Of a DNA stretch of 64,000 nt, positions 34,719 through 42,671 are shown piece after piece. The position numbers were made by a program, and so were the translations under genes. Source of the stretch: Micavibrio sp. UBA6145 (GTDB lineage: Bacteria > Pseudomonadota > Alphaproteobacteria > Micavibrionales > UBA1664); the NCBI GenBank assembly GCA_002423205.1, contig DIUZ01000002.1, positions 248,001 through 312,000 on the forward strand. Direction: 5' to 3'. A model generated the notes under the pieces. That model was given only the letters and a program-made list of their open reading frames with translations. It had not been told where the DNA came from and ran no database searches. Positions within the stretch are counted from its first letter, which is position 1; every line of letters begins with the position of its first letter.

Positions 34719-34813
34719 TGGCGGAGCGATAGCTCCCACTTACCACCAATGTTCTGAAACGGGGGAATAATCAAGAGGGGCCGTGGCGGATATTTCGGAT
34801 GTTATTTTGCAAC
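34718..34813 (-). repeat. Cassette 2, 3' non-coding repeat with tRNA-Ser 3'-end remnant
   Basis: It starts ATGGCGGAGCG, matching the tRNA-Ser 3' end, and aligns with 33688-33784. It lies within an imperfect palindrome (34710-34747) whose outer arms GGTGGTAA and TTACCACC are perfect and whose inner arms are GGAGC and GCTCC. Confidence 0.65.
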
Positions 34814-34872
34814 GCTCTAAATTCAATTCTTTAATTAAAGATCGCCTTATTAAGGGATAAGGCATTTTTCCT

Positions 34873-35811
34873 TTAATTGACCCGTGTGGGGTATTTCTGT
34901 GCGGCAGCGTTAATAATAGCGTCAACGAATAGGTTCATGGCCTTTTCCATGGAGCCGTTAGTACACCATCCATAAGCAGGAGCTGCCCATACATTGCCGT
35001 CATATTTATCAAAACTCGACGGATCGGCCTCAAACCCATAGCCGTAAAAGCGACCCGATTTGACCATATCCAGAACCAGATCATGGTTATAATATTTGTG
35101 TACGATACTTGCCATGATCGCGGACGGTTTCATGGATTTGAGCAAATCATCCGTCATGATGTGATGCGTTTCCTCGGTATCCGCCATGCAGGGGAAGATC
35201 ACATCGCTGACTTTAAATAAGTCAGGAAGATCAGATTTTTTCCATGGATTATTCCTGGGCGATCTATTCCAGTAAATTACATTCATTCCAAGGCCATGGC
35301 ACCGTTCGCCGATTGCTTGACCAATATTGCCAAGCCCAATGATTCCGGCAGTTTTTCCTTTTAGATTGATGCCCTGATATGTTGAAAAATCACCTGTAAA
35401 ATTGAGAGGGAATTTAGCTTTGATCAAAAGGGGGATTTTGCGCGCCACATTGAGCATCATCATAACCGCCCAGTCTGCAACGGCATCCGTGCTGAAATTC
35501 CGGATATTGCACACGGCAATATCGTGACTTTTAGCATAGTCTGTATCAATCCAACCGTATGACGTGGATTGTGTGATAATGCACTTCAGATTGGGGATGT
35601 CCTTAAAGACAGATGAGGGCAACGACCAGTTAACATAGTCTGGATTTACGGCGAGGATTTTTGGCGACTGATCAGAAAAAAGATCGCTATTGGCGTTTAA
35701 TTTGTCCGCCTCGGTTGTGACTGAAAGCTCTATGCCTACATGCTTTAACTGGTCCTTATGAGCAGCAGAATTTAGCTGTGGCCATAGTGGGTCAAAAACA
35801 AAGACTTTCAT
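34873..35811 (-). CDS. D-isomer-specific 2-hydroxyacid dehydrogenase family protein with atypical active site
   Basis: This is the cargo of cassette 2, 312 residues. The NAD-binding domain has GLGNIGQAIGERCHGLGM (159-176) and the fold matches glyoxylate/hydroxypyruvate or phosphoglycerate dehydrogenases. The catalytic positions do not: where the family has Arg in an INTSRG-type loop this protein reads IMASIVHK (232-239), and where the catalytic His follows TP it reads APAYGW (277-282). It may have lost activity, use another substrate, or bind NAD in another role. AAGGAAT precedes ATG 35811. Base composition is AT-rich and unlike the neighbouring chromosomal genes. Confidence 0.75.
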   Translation of the reverse strand: MKVFVFDPLWPQLNSAAHKDQLKHVGIELSVTTEADKLNANSDLFSDQSPKILAVNPDYVNWSLPSSVFKDIPNLKCIITQSTSYGWIDTDYAKSHDIAVCNIRNFSTDAVADWAVMMMLNVARKIPLLIKAKFPLNFTGDFSTYQGINLKGKTAGIIGLGNIGQAIGERCHGLGMNVIYWNRSPRNNPWKKSDLPDLFKVSDVIFPCMADTEETHHIMTDDLLKSMKPSAIMASIVHKYYNHDLVLDMVKSGRFYGYGFEADPSSFDKYDGNVWAAPAYGWCTNGSMEKAMNLFVDAIINAAAQKYPTRVN

Positions 35812-35847
35812 TTTTTATTCCTTGGTTCGGTACTTACAAATTGAGAA

Positions 35848-36056
35848 ATCGCTTATCACTCTCTCAGAAGTTTCAGCATCTGATCAACTATAGCATTGAA
35901 AAATGGTTCTTAAAACGGGCTAGAAAGAACAGAAGTGCGAGAAATCATTAAGATCCGCAGATCAGATAATCAAAGTGTTCTCAATCGTTTGTAGAATTTG
36001 GCGGGGTATGCGGAAATAAGGCGGCCAAAGGGTACTGGATAGTAGTAGAGCGTAAA
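35848..36056 (-). repeat. Cassette 2, 5' non-coding repeat reaching the tRNA-Ser gene
   Basis: It is homologous to 34511-34718 and abuts the 3' CCA end of tRNA-Ser at 36057. So the sequence directly downstream of the real tRNA is the same family as the sequence downstream of the tRNA-end remnant at 34719. Confidence 0.65.
35887..35915 (-). promoter_or_regulatory. Cassette 2 promoter (extended -10)
   Basis: The minus strand reads TGCTATAGT (35895-35887) with a TTTTAA element at 17-base spacing. It aligns with the cassette 1 promoter and is followed by the same leader block GAAACTTCTGAGAGAG (35874-35859). Confidence 0.55.
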
Positions 36057-36148
36057 TGGCGGAGACGAAGAGATTCGAACTCTTGATACGCTTTAAGGCG
36101 TATGACGATTTAGCAAACCGTTGCCTTCAGCCACTCGGCCACGTCTCC
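36057..36148 (-). tRNA. tRNA-Ser (anticodon GCU)
   Basis: The 92-base gene includes an encoded CCA. The acceptor stem is GGAGACG with CGTCTCC, discriminator G; the D-arm reads GTGGCCGAGTGGCTGAAGGC, the anticodon loop TTTGCTAA, a long class II variable arm follows (ATACGCC with GGCGTAT-type pairing), and the T-arm contains GTTCGAATC. It decodes AGC/AGU. Its 3' end (CTCCGCCA) is the sequence repeated at 34719 and 33689, so it looks like the integration anchor for the neighbouring cassettes. Confidence 0.96.
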
Positions 36149-36230
36149 GTTGCGGGGGATATTACCGTCAAATACACGGCATGCAAACCCTAATTTAGTC
36201 AAAGAAATCAACGCCCCGCCGGGTCGCGTT

Positions 36231-36749
36231 TCAGGTATAGGCCCAGACGCTGCGGGCGCGCATGCCGTTCCATGAAAAATCGTTCAGGAAGCGCAGGTCC
36301 AGCAATGCCGCCAATGCCATGACCTCGTAGCCAGCCTTGGCGCACAAATCGGCACCCGCCGCCAGCGTGCCGCCCGTGGCCAGCACGTCGTCGAGCACGA
36401 TGACCTTGCCGCCCGCGCCGGGTTTAAGTTCAAGCACGGACGATCCGTATTCAAGGCTGTAGCTTGCCTGAAGCGACGGCGGCGGCAGTTTGCCGCCTTT
36501 GCGGATCATAAGCATGTTCTTGCCATGACGCGCGGCGAGGGCGGCGGCAAATATAAAACCCCGCGCATCAATTCCGGCAAACGCGTCGACATGCTTGATT
36601 TCAGACACCGTGAACACATTCGAAAACACGTCGATCACATCGTTAAATCGTTGCGACAGAAGCGGGGATATATCGCGGAACACCACGCCTTCCTTCGGGA
36701 AGTCAGGCGTCAGGGCAATCATCTGCTCAAGTTCGGCCAGTGTGTTCAT
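36231..36749 (-). CDS. apt: Adenine phosphoribosyltransferase
   Basis: This enzyme salvages adenine to AMP using PRPP. It has 172 residues, usual length. The N-terminus contains DFPKEGVVFRDISPLL (16-31), the base-binding region GIDARGFIFAAALA (59-72) and the PRPP loop VIVLDDVLATGGT (116-128). The gene is one base downstream of the small secreted-protein gene and may be co-transcribed with it and gatB. Confidence 0.95.
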   Translation of the reverse strand: MNTLAELEQMIALTPDFPKEGVVFRDISPLLSQRFNDVIDVFSNVFTVSEIKHVDAFAGIDARGFIFAAALAARHGKNMLMIRKGGKLPPPSLQASYSLEYGSSVLELKPGAGGKVIVLDDVLATGGTLAAGADLCAKAGYEVMALAALLDLRFLNDFSWNGMRARSVWAYT

Positions 36750-36750
36750 G

Positions 36751-37086
36751 TTATTTGCTCTCGCCTTTCATGCGCACGATGGTGGTGCCGCGCGATGGCT
36801 CGTCACCTTTGGGCAGGGCGTCGCGGATCTGTGTATACAGCGGTTCAATCTGGCTGGATGTCATGGTCGAAAGACACAGCGTGAATTCGCCTTCCTTGCC
36901 CCATGGTATACGCCGGGATGTAATCGTCGGCTGATCTTTCAGGATCGTTTTAACGGCCTTGTATGCCTGCATATCAATACCGCAGCACTTGCTGCTGAAC
37001 GATACCGTGACGTCACATACTTTGTCGGCAGCATGCGCAGGCACCGGGCTTAACATCAGCAGGGCGATGGCAAGCCAGGCGCGCAT
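36751..37086 (-). CDS. Small secreted Cys-containing protein
   Basis: This 111-residue protein has a signal peptide (about 1-19, ending AHAA). The mature part of about 90 residues has four Cys, including a KCCGID motif, near residues 24, 34, 35 and 71, and could form two disulfides. No family was recognised. It starts three bases after gatB and ends one base before apt, so it is probably part of the gat operon. Confidence 0.6.
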   Translation of the reverse strand: MRAWLAIALLMLSPVPAHAADKVCDVTVSFSSKCCGIDMQAYKAVKTILKDQPTITSRRIPWGKEGEFTLCLSTMTSSQIEPLYTQIRDALPKGDEPSRGTTIVRMKGESK

Positions 37087-37089
37087 GGC

Positions 37090-38541
37090 TTAAGACAGCT
37101 TTTTCTTGAGCAATTCGTTGACGATATCCGGGTTGGCCTTGCCGCCCGAATTTTTCATCACCTGACCGACGAAGAAGCCGAACAATTTGTCCTTGCCGCC
37201 CTTATACGCGGCGACGTTGTCCGGGTTGGCGGCGATCACGTCATCGACGATTTTTTCAATCGCGCCGGTGTCGGTCACCTGCTTCAGGCCTTTTTCTTCC
37301 ACGATGGCGCTGGCTTCCTTGCCGGTTGCAAACATCTCCGCAAATACGTCCTTGGCGATCTTGCCCGAAATCGTGTTGTCGGAAATCAGCGCGATCAGGC
37401 CGCTGAGCTGTGCGGCGGTAACCGGGCTTTCGTCCAGTGACTTGCCGTCCTTGTTCAGGCGGCCCAGCAATTCGTTCAAAACCCAGTTTGCGGCCAGTTT
37501 CGGGTCGCGGCCCTTGGCCACGGTTTCGAAATAGGCGGCGCGACCGGCATCGGAAATCAGGACGCCCGCATCATAAATCGTCAGGCCGTATTCATTGGTG
37601 AAACGGTGCTTTTTCTGGTCGGGCAGTTCGGGCAGGGTCGCGCGGATGCGCTCGATCATTTCGTCCGTCAGTTTGAGCGGCAGAAGATCGGGGTCCGGGA
37701 AGTAACGGTAATCATGCGCGTCTTCCTTGGAACGCAAGCTGCGGGTTTCCAGCTTGGCCGGGTCCCACAGGCGCGTTTCCTGCTTGATCGTGCCGCCGCT
37801 TTCAAGGATTTCCAGCTGGCGTGCGGCCTCATACTCAATCGCCATCTGTGCGGCTTTGACCGAGTTGACGTTTTTGACTTCGGTACGCGTACCAAACGGC
37901 GCACCCGGACGGCGAAGCGACAAATTGACGTCGCAGCGCATGGAGCCTTCCTCCATGTTGCCGTCGCACGTGCCCAGATAACGCAAAATCATGCGCAGCT
38001 TGTTAAGATACGCCACGACTTCTTCACCCGAGCGCAGGTCAGGCTCGGACACGATTTCCATCAGCGCCGAACCCGAACGGTTCAGGTCAACGTAAGATTT
38101 GGTCGGGTGCTGGTCGTGCATCGATTTGCCGGCGTCCTGTTCAAGGTGCAGGCGGGTGATGCCGATGGTCCGCGACGTGCCGTCCGGCATGTCGATCTCG
38201 ATGAATCCCATGCCCACGATCGGGTGCTGGAACTGCGAAATCTGATAGCCTTGCGGCAGGTCGGGATAGAAATAATTCTTACGCTCGAACACTGAGACCT
38301 TGTTGATGGCGGCATTGATGCCAAGGCCGGTCTTCACGGCCTGTTCGACGCAGTATTCATTCAAGACCGGCAGCATGCCCGGCATGGCTGCATCGACCAG
38401 CGACACCTGGCTGTTGGGTTCCGCGCCAAACGATGTGGCGGCACCCGAAAACAGTTTCGAATTGGCGATCACCTGGGCGTGGACCTCAAGCCCGATCACC
38501 ATTTCCCAAGCACCTGTTTCGCCTTTGATCAATTCAGCCAT
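37090..38541 (-). CDS. gatB: Asp-tRNA(Asn)/Glu-tRNA(Gln) amidotransferase subunit B
   Basis: This tRNA-binding and kinase subunit of GatCAB converts Glu-tRNA(Gln) to Gln-tRNA(Gln). It has 483 residues, full length. WEMVIGLEVHAQV opens the protein. RKNYFYPDLPQGYQISQF near 88, DLNRSGSALMEIVSEPDLRS near 150 and the YRYFPDPDLLPL segment near 279 are diagnostic; the C-terminal YqeY-like domain reads LFGFFVGQVMKNSGGKANP. It lies downstream of gatA with a permease gene between, while gatC is 5 kb upstream. Confidence 0.97.
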   Translation of the reverse strand: MAELIKGETGAWEMVIGLEVHAQVIANSKLFSGAATSFGAEPNSQVSLVDAAMPGMLPVLNEYCVEQAVKTGLGINAAINKVSVFERKNYFYPDLPQGYQISQFQHPIVGMGFIEIDMPDGTSRTIGITRLHLEQDAGKSMHDQHPTKSYVDLNRSGSALMEIVSEPDLRSGEEVVAYLNKLRMILRYLGTCDGNMEEGSMRCDVNLSLRRPGAPFGTRTEVKNVNSVKAAQMAIEYEAARQLEILESGGTIKQETRLWDPAKLETRSLRSKEDAHDYRYFPDPDLLPLKLTDEMIERIRATLPELPDQKKHRFTNEYGLTIYDAGVLISDAGRAAYFETVAKGRDPKLAANWVLNELLGRLNKDGKSLDESPVTAAQLSGLIALISDNTISGKIAKDVFAEMFATGKEASAIVEEKGLKQVTDTGAIEKIVDDVIAANPDNVAAYKGGKDKLFGFFVGQVMKNSGGKANPDIVNELLKKKLS

Positions 38542-38563
38542 GTCTTATTCCTTCGTATTTACT

Positions 38564-39400
38564 TTATTTAGCCAAAAACAGGGGCAGCGACAAGGCAAAG
38601 GCCAGCCCGCCCCAGATTAATTGTTCTTTCACCGAGCGTTCCTTCCAGATCAGGGCCGAAAGGGTCAGCAGAACCGGCGTCGCCAGGTTCTGGATCAGGA
38701 TGATGGCTGTAACCGGGTTGATGGTCACGCTCTGGTAAAACTTAAAGATTTCAGCCACCGCGAATAATATCCCGGCGGGCAGGGCCAGGCGGTTGAAAAC
38801 CGCGTTCCGGATATCGCCGTGCCGCGCAAGCCCGGCCGCAAGAAGCACGATATTGGAAATGGCCAGATACCCGTACCACCCCATATGCGAGATGCCATAC
38901 TGGTCCATGCCGCCCATGACGACCAGTAATGCCACGATAGCCGCGTAATCGCGCTTGGCCTGACGGTCCAGATCGCTCAGATGCCCGCGCAGGAAAAACA
39001 CGCAAGATAGAACACAGACACCCACCGCCGAAAACCATTGCAACCCGGAAAGCCGTTCACCAAGTAAGAAATTGATGATGGCGATCGCGCCAATCGACAT
39101 GGGGGCCGTATACAGGTTCGACGACAGGCTGGCACGCATAAGCCGCTGCCCCATCAGGATCGTCACATACAAAACCACGCCCTTGATGACAGCGATCAAA
39201 GCGGTCAGCGGCTGGTCTGCGAGTGAGCGCCACGCGGACGGCGCGTAAAACGGCGCAGTCAGCGCAAGCCCGATCAGGACCCATACGCCAATGAATACAG
39301 GAACACTTTTGTGATCCAGCACCGCGCTGCAACGCTTGAGTAAAAGCTTGTACGCCACCGTCAGGATAAACAGGACGGCAAGGAAGATGACAGGCGTCAT
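38564..39400 (-). CDS. DMT-superfamily permease
   Basis: This 278-residue membrane protein has about nine to ten predicted helices in two halves, with the second half containing AEIFKFYQSVTINPVTAIIL and PVLLTLSALIWKERS, a motif set typical of EamA-like transporters. The substrate is unknown. It sits between gatA and gatB, four bases from gatA and 22 from gatB, so it is probably co-transcribed with them. This insertion in a gat operon is unusual. Confidence 0.72.
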   Translation of the reverse strand: MTPVIFLAVLFILTVAYKLLLKRCSAVLDHKSVPVFIGVWVLIGLALTAPFYAPSAWRSLADQPLTALIAVIKGVVLYVTILMGQRLMRASLSSNLYTAPMSIGAIAIINFLLGERLSGLQWFSAVGVCVLSCVFFLRGHLSDLDRQAKRDYAAIVALLVVMGGMDQYGISHMGWYGYLAISNIVLLAAGLARHGDIRNAVFNRLALPAGILFAVAEIFKFYQSVTINPVTAIILIQNLATPVLLTLSALIWKERSVKEQLIWGGLAFALSLPLFLAK

Positions 39401-39403
39401 GGC

Positions 39404-40894
39404 TTACGCCGCGCGGCTGGTAACGCCCTGCGGCCTGGCTGAAAACTGCGCGGCGCGTTCAATGACACCGCCCGTGCGGAACACGGTGGCTTCATCCCAC
39501 GCCTTGCCGATAATCTGCAGGCCCAGCGGCAGACCGTCCGGCGACAGGCCGACCGGTACCGACATGCCGGGCAGACCGGCGAGGTTGACGGTCACGGTGA
39601 ACACGTCGTTCAGGTACATTTTGACGGGGTCGTCCTCGTTCTCGCCGATGGCGAATGCCGGTGACGGCGTTGCGGGCGTGAGCAGCACGTCGCATTGCTC
39701 GTAAGCCTTTTTGAAGTCATCCGCGATCAGGCGGCGGATCTTCTGTGCCTTGATGTAATACGCATCGTAATAACCGGCCGACAGAACATACGTGCCGATC
39801 ATGATACGGCGTTTGACTTCCGAACCAAAACCCTGCGCGCGGGTCAGTTCGTACATGTCCTGCAAGTTTTTGCCTTCAACGCGCTGGCCGTAACGCACGC
39901 CGTCATAACGCGCGAGGTTCGACGAGGCTTCCGCCGGGGCAATGATGTAATACGCGGGCAGGGCGTATTGTGTGTGTGGTAATGACACGTCGACGATTTC
40001 TGCGCCGGCGTCCTTGCACCATGCAATGCCCTGGTCCCATGATTTTTCAATCGCGGGGTCCATGCCTTTCATGCGGTATTCTTTCGGAATACCAACGCGC
40101 AGGCCCTTCATATCGCCGGTCAGGGATTGGCGGAAATTGGGGACCGGCAGATTGGCCGATGTGGAATCCTTCGGATCGTGACCCGACATGACTTCCAGCA
40201 GCAGCGCACAGTCTTCAACCGTCCGTGCGAAAGGTCCCGCCTGATCCAGTGACGACGCAAAAGCGACAACACCCCAGCGTGAGCAACGGCCGTAAGTCGG
40301 CTTGATGCCGACAATACCGCTGAACGCGGCAGGCTGGCGGATCGAGCCGCCGGTATCTGTACCCGTCGCGCCAAGGCACAAACGCGCCGCAACGGCAGCG
40401 GACGAGCCGCCTGACGAACCACCGGGGACCAGCGGGCGATTATCGCCGTTATTGCGCGTCCACGGAGAAATGACGTTGCCGTAGGCCGACGTGGTGTTCG
40501 AAGACCCCATCGCGAATTCATCAAGGTTGAGTTTGCCCAGCATGCTGGAACCCGCATTCAGCAAATTCTGGCTGACGGTGGACTCGTAAGTCGGTTTGAA
40601 CCCTTCCAGAATTTTTGAACCCGCGGTGGTCTGCACACCCGTGGTGCAGAACAGATCCTTGATGCCCAGCGGAATACCTTCCAGCTTGCCCATCTGGCCC
40701 TTTGCGATGCGGTCATCGCTCGCTTTGGCTTGGGATAGCGCAAGCTCCGGCGTCTCGACGATGTACGCATTTAAGTGACGCGCGTTTTCCATCGCGGTCA
40801 GGTGCGCCTTCGTAAGTTCGGTTGCGGAGAAATCCTTGGCCGAAAGCCCGGCAAGGGCCTGCGTGATGGTCAGGTCGGTTAAATCGGTCATCAA
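39404..40894 (-). CDS. gatA: Asp-tRNA(Asn)/Glu-tRNA(Gln) amidotransferase subunit A
   Basis: This amidase-signature subunit of GatCAB produces ammonia from glutamine for transamidation. It has 496 residues. The catalytic Lys is in IPLGIKDLFCT, the cis-Ser and nucleophile Ser are in GGSSGGSSAAVAA and GTDTGGSIRQPAAF, near 160-185. The C-terminal AGLPGMSVPVGLSPDGLPLG block is typical. Either of the first two Met codons could be the start. It lies downstream of the secreted-protein genes that separate it from gatC. Confidence 0.97.
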   Translation of the reverse strand: MMTDLTDLTITQALAGLSAKDFSATELTKAHLTAMENARHLNAYIVETPELALSQAKASDDRIAKGQMGKLEGIPLGIKDLFCTTGVQTTAGSKILEGFKPTYESTVSQNLLNAGSSMLGKLNLDEFAMGSSNTTSAYGNVISPWTRNNGDNRPLVPGGSSGGSSAAVAARLCLGATGTDTGGSIRQPAAFSGIVGIKPTYGRCSRWGVVAFASSLDQAGPFARTVEDCALLLEVMSGHDPKDSTSANLPVPNFRQSLTGDMKGLRVGIPKEYRMKGMDPAIEKSWDQGIAWCKDAGAEIVDVSLPHTQYALPAYYIIAPAEASSNLARYDGVRYGQRVEGKNLQDMYELTRAQGFGSEVKRRIMIGTYVLSAGYYDAYYIKAQKIRRLIADDFKKAYEQCDVLLTPATPSPAFAIGENEDDPVKMYLNDVFTVTVNLAGLPGMSVPVGLSPDGLPLGLQIIGKAWDEATVFRTGGVIERAAQFSARPQGVTSRAA

Positions 40895-40912
40895 TCCAAC
40901 AAAAGTAAGGGG

Positions 40913-41263
40913 TTACCGCGCGGTATTGATAACGTCATGGCGGGAGTTGCCGCTCTTGTCAACCGTAACCCGGCGGTAAGTCTGGGTTACGGGGTCATAC
41001 TGCATGGGCGGGGCCTTGTTGGCCTCCACGGCGGATTGGCCCGCGGCAGGGGCGATTTCTTCAATCGGGGTGTCTTCGTTGCTGGTCGTGGGGACGATTT
41101 CTTCATAGACGATCGCGCCGTTCGACATAGTCCGGTAGCCCATTTCAACCGCAATGCTTTGATCCGGGCCGTGTTCGTTATCGGCCTTTTGCGGGTCTTC
41201 CGCATGGGCGGAAGTTGCGAAAAACGCAAAGGCACAGGTTATGAGAATAAGGTTGCGGTTCAT
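40913..41263 (-). CDS. Small secreted protein of unknown function
   Basis: This 116-residue protein has a signal peptide (about 1-21, ending AHAE) and an acidic mature part with EEIVPTTSNEDTPIEEIAPAAG, then QYDPVTQTYRRVTVDKSGNS, a pattern seen in small envelope proteins. No family was recognised. It ends 18 bases before gatA. It shares the IEEIAPAAG motif style with ISPAAG and ITPAAGG in the next gene upstream, so the two may be related. Confidence 0.6.
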   Translation of the reverse strand: MNRNLILITCAFAFFATSAHAEDPQKADNEHGPDQSIAVEMGYRTMSNGAIVYEEIVPTTSNEDTPIEEIAPAAGQSAVEANKAPPMQYDPVTQTYRRVTVDKSGNSRHDVINTAR

Positions 41264-41312
41264 AACCGCAACCTTACTTCAAACCTGCGCCAAAAGCGAG
41301 GAAGCCGAAGGC

Positions 41313-41972
41313 TTAGTTGTTAAACGTCTGGGGACGGGCGGCCGTCATGGATTGGATGGACGCACCGCTATCCACGGCAATCGGGCGGCGGGCGGCTTTA
41401 CGCTCCGGTGCCGTCGGGGCGGCAGCCAAAGCGGCAACCGGTCCCGCAGCCGGGCTGATTTCGTTGATATCGCTTGCCCGGGCACCATTGGCCAGCGTCG
41501 TGGTCGTCAGCGGCTTGCCATCCACAGGGGCCGAGGCGGACGAGCCGCGAAACTTGGCCTGTGCCTGGTCGAAAGCATTACCCGGCATGGTCGTGATATC
41601 GACCTTGTCGGCAATGCCTTTGCCCGGCTGACCCGTCGAACCGTCGCCATATGCGACACCGGCATTCGCTGTGCCGCCTGCGGCTGGGGTGATGGCGTTA
41701 AACGACGATGCATTGGTCAGCGTCGGCGCATTGGTGCGCCCAGCCGGTTGGGCCACTCTGGCCTGCACACGGGTAGGGTGGGCCGGGTAGATGACTTTTT
41801 CTTTGACCAGCACGATGCCGCCCGCTTTCGGCGCATCCTTGGTGATCACGCTTTGGTCAGCGCCGGAAAAGTCCGACAGGTCGAGGGCTTCAGCCCCCTG
41901 ATGAAACAGAACCAGCGTCGAAAGCCCCATCACGCCGGCAAGGATGGTTGAATATTTTGTATTGCGGTTCAT
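41313..41972 (-). CDS. Secreted protein ending in the FNN motif
   Basis: This 219-residue protein has an N-terminal signal-like helix (about 1-29) and an Ala/Thr-rich mature part with two repeats of an N..ITPAAGG / NEISPAAGP motif, near residues 93-100 and 169-176. The C-terminus reads ARPQTFNN. Proteins from two genes nearby (42672 and 43167) also end in SFNN. No known family was recognised. No terminator separates it clearly from the gene ending at 40913. Confidence 0.6.
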   Translation of the reverse strand: MNRNTKYSTILAGVMGLSTLVLFHQGAEALDLSDFSGADQSVITKDAPKAGGIVLVKEKVIYPAHPTRVQARVAQPAGRTNAPTLTNASSFNAITPAAGGTANAGVAYGDGSTGQPGKGIADKVDITTMPGNAFDQAQAKFRGSSASAPVDGKPLTTTTLANGARASDINEISPAAGPVAALAAAPTAPERKAARRPIAVDSGASIQSMTAARPQTFNN

Positions 41973-42045
41973 GGAGCCTCCATAAAAATTGTATGCCTAA
42001 CAAACATCCATAGAGGAAGCCGGGTTCCATGCATTTGTATAAAAA

Positions 42046-42079
42046 TTAAAACCCATTACGCTTTCTGTAAGGGGTTTTA
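42046..42079 (-). terminator. Terminator of the gene ending at 42104
   Basis: AAAACCC pairs with GGGTTTT with an inner TTAC/GTAA stem, followed on the minus strand by a TTTTAATTTTTA tract. Confidence 0.82.
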
Positions 42080-42103
42080 GATACCGGGGAAAGGGGCTAA
42101 CCC

Positions 42104-42499
42104 TTAATCGTTAAGGCTTCCACGCACACGGTTGCTGCTGGAAATGCCAAACAGGCCCGTTGCGTTGGTGTTGGCGGCGGCATTCGGGGATGTCGCGTCG
42201 AAATCAATGTCGTCCTGATTACGGATCGACGCGCGCAGGGACGAATTTTCGTCGGCACCTGCGGATGTGTCGGTATCAATACTGCTGCGGCCACCGGCAT
42301 GGAAACGGGCATCTGTATTCACGCGCGCATCGTTACGCGCAAGAATACCCGCGCTGGCATCGTTGTTGGTATTCACATTGGCGCTGACGCCAGCGGCATT
42401 AACGCTGGTGTTGCTGCCCACACCCAGATCAAGGGCATGAGCCTGCGGAATGATAACAAGGGCAGCAAAGGCCGCGCTCAGGATAAATTGGGATTTCAT
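42104..42499 (-). CDS. Secreted Asn/Ala/Asp-rich protein
   Basis: This 131-residue protein has a signal peptide (about 1-22) and a low-complexity mature part rich in Asn, Asp, Ala and Ser, with VNAAGVSANVNTNND and RNDARVNTDARFHAGG patterns reminiscent of beta-solenoid or surface repeats. It ends RGSLND, which may be a diverged form of the SFNN tail of its neighbours. The start at 42499 gives the signal peptide and follows a GGAGAC site. Confidence 0.6.
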   Translation of the reverse strand: MKSQFILSAAFAALVIIPQAHALDLGVGSNTSVNAAGVSANVNTNNDASAGILARNDARVNTDARFHAGGRSSIDTDTSAGADENSSLRASIRNQDDIDFDATSPNAAANTNATGLFGISSSNRVRGSLND

Positions 42500-42572
42500 G
42501 GTGAAGTCTCCTTCAAAAGTTTTGCCGCCATCAAACGTGTGAGAGCGGTATGAAGTTCCGCCCAAATAAGCA

Positions 42573-42619
42573 CCGGGCTGCCTCTAACCTTTCAAAGAAA
42601 GTGTTAAAGAGCAGCCCGG
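42573..42619. repeat. Long inverted repeat (47-base hairpin)
   Basis: CCGGGCTGC pairs with GCAGCCCGG, inner CTCTAAC with GTTAAAGAG (one bulge) and CTTTC with GAAAG around an AAA loop. It lies next to the terminator at 42623 and may be a second terminator or an RNA processing or repeat element. Confidence 0.7.
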
Positions 42620-42622
42620 AAA

Positions 42623-42659
42623 AAGAAGCAGGAGACGAGGGGTCGGATACCTGCTTCTT
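42623..42659 (-). terminator. Terminator of the gene ending at 42672
   Basis: AAGAAGCAGG pairs with CCTGCTTCTT and is followed on the minus strand by TTCC. It lies 13 bases after the stop. Confidence 0.78.
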
Positions 42660-42671
42660 AAACGTGAATAA

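Noticed and set aside
34710..34747. Integron attC site
   Set aside because: The palindrome is suggestive, but no RYYYAAC/GTTRRRY core boxes and no intI gene are present.
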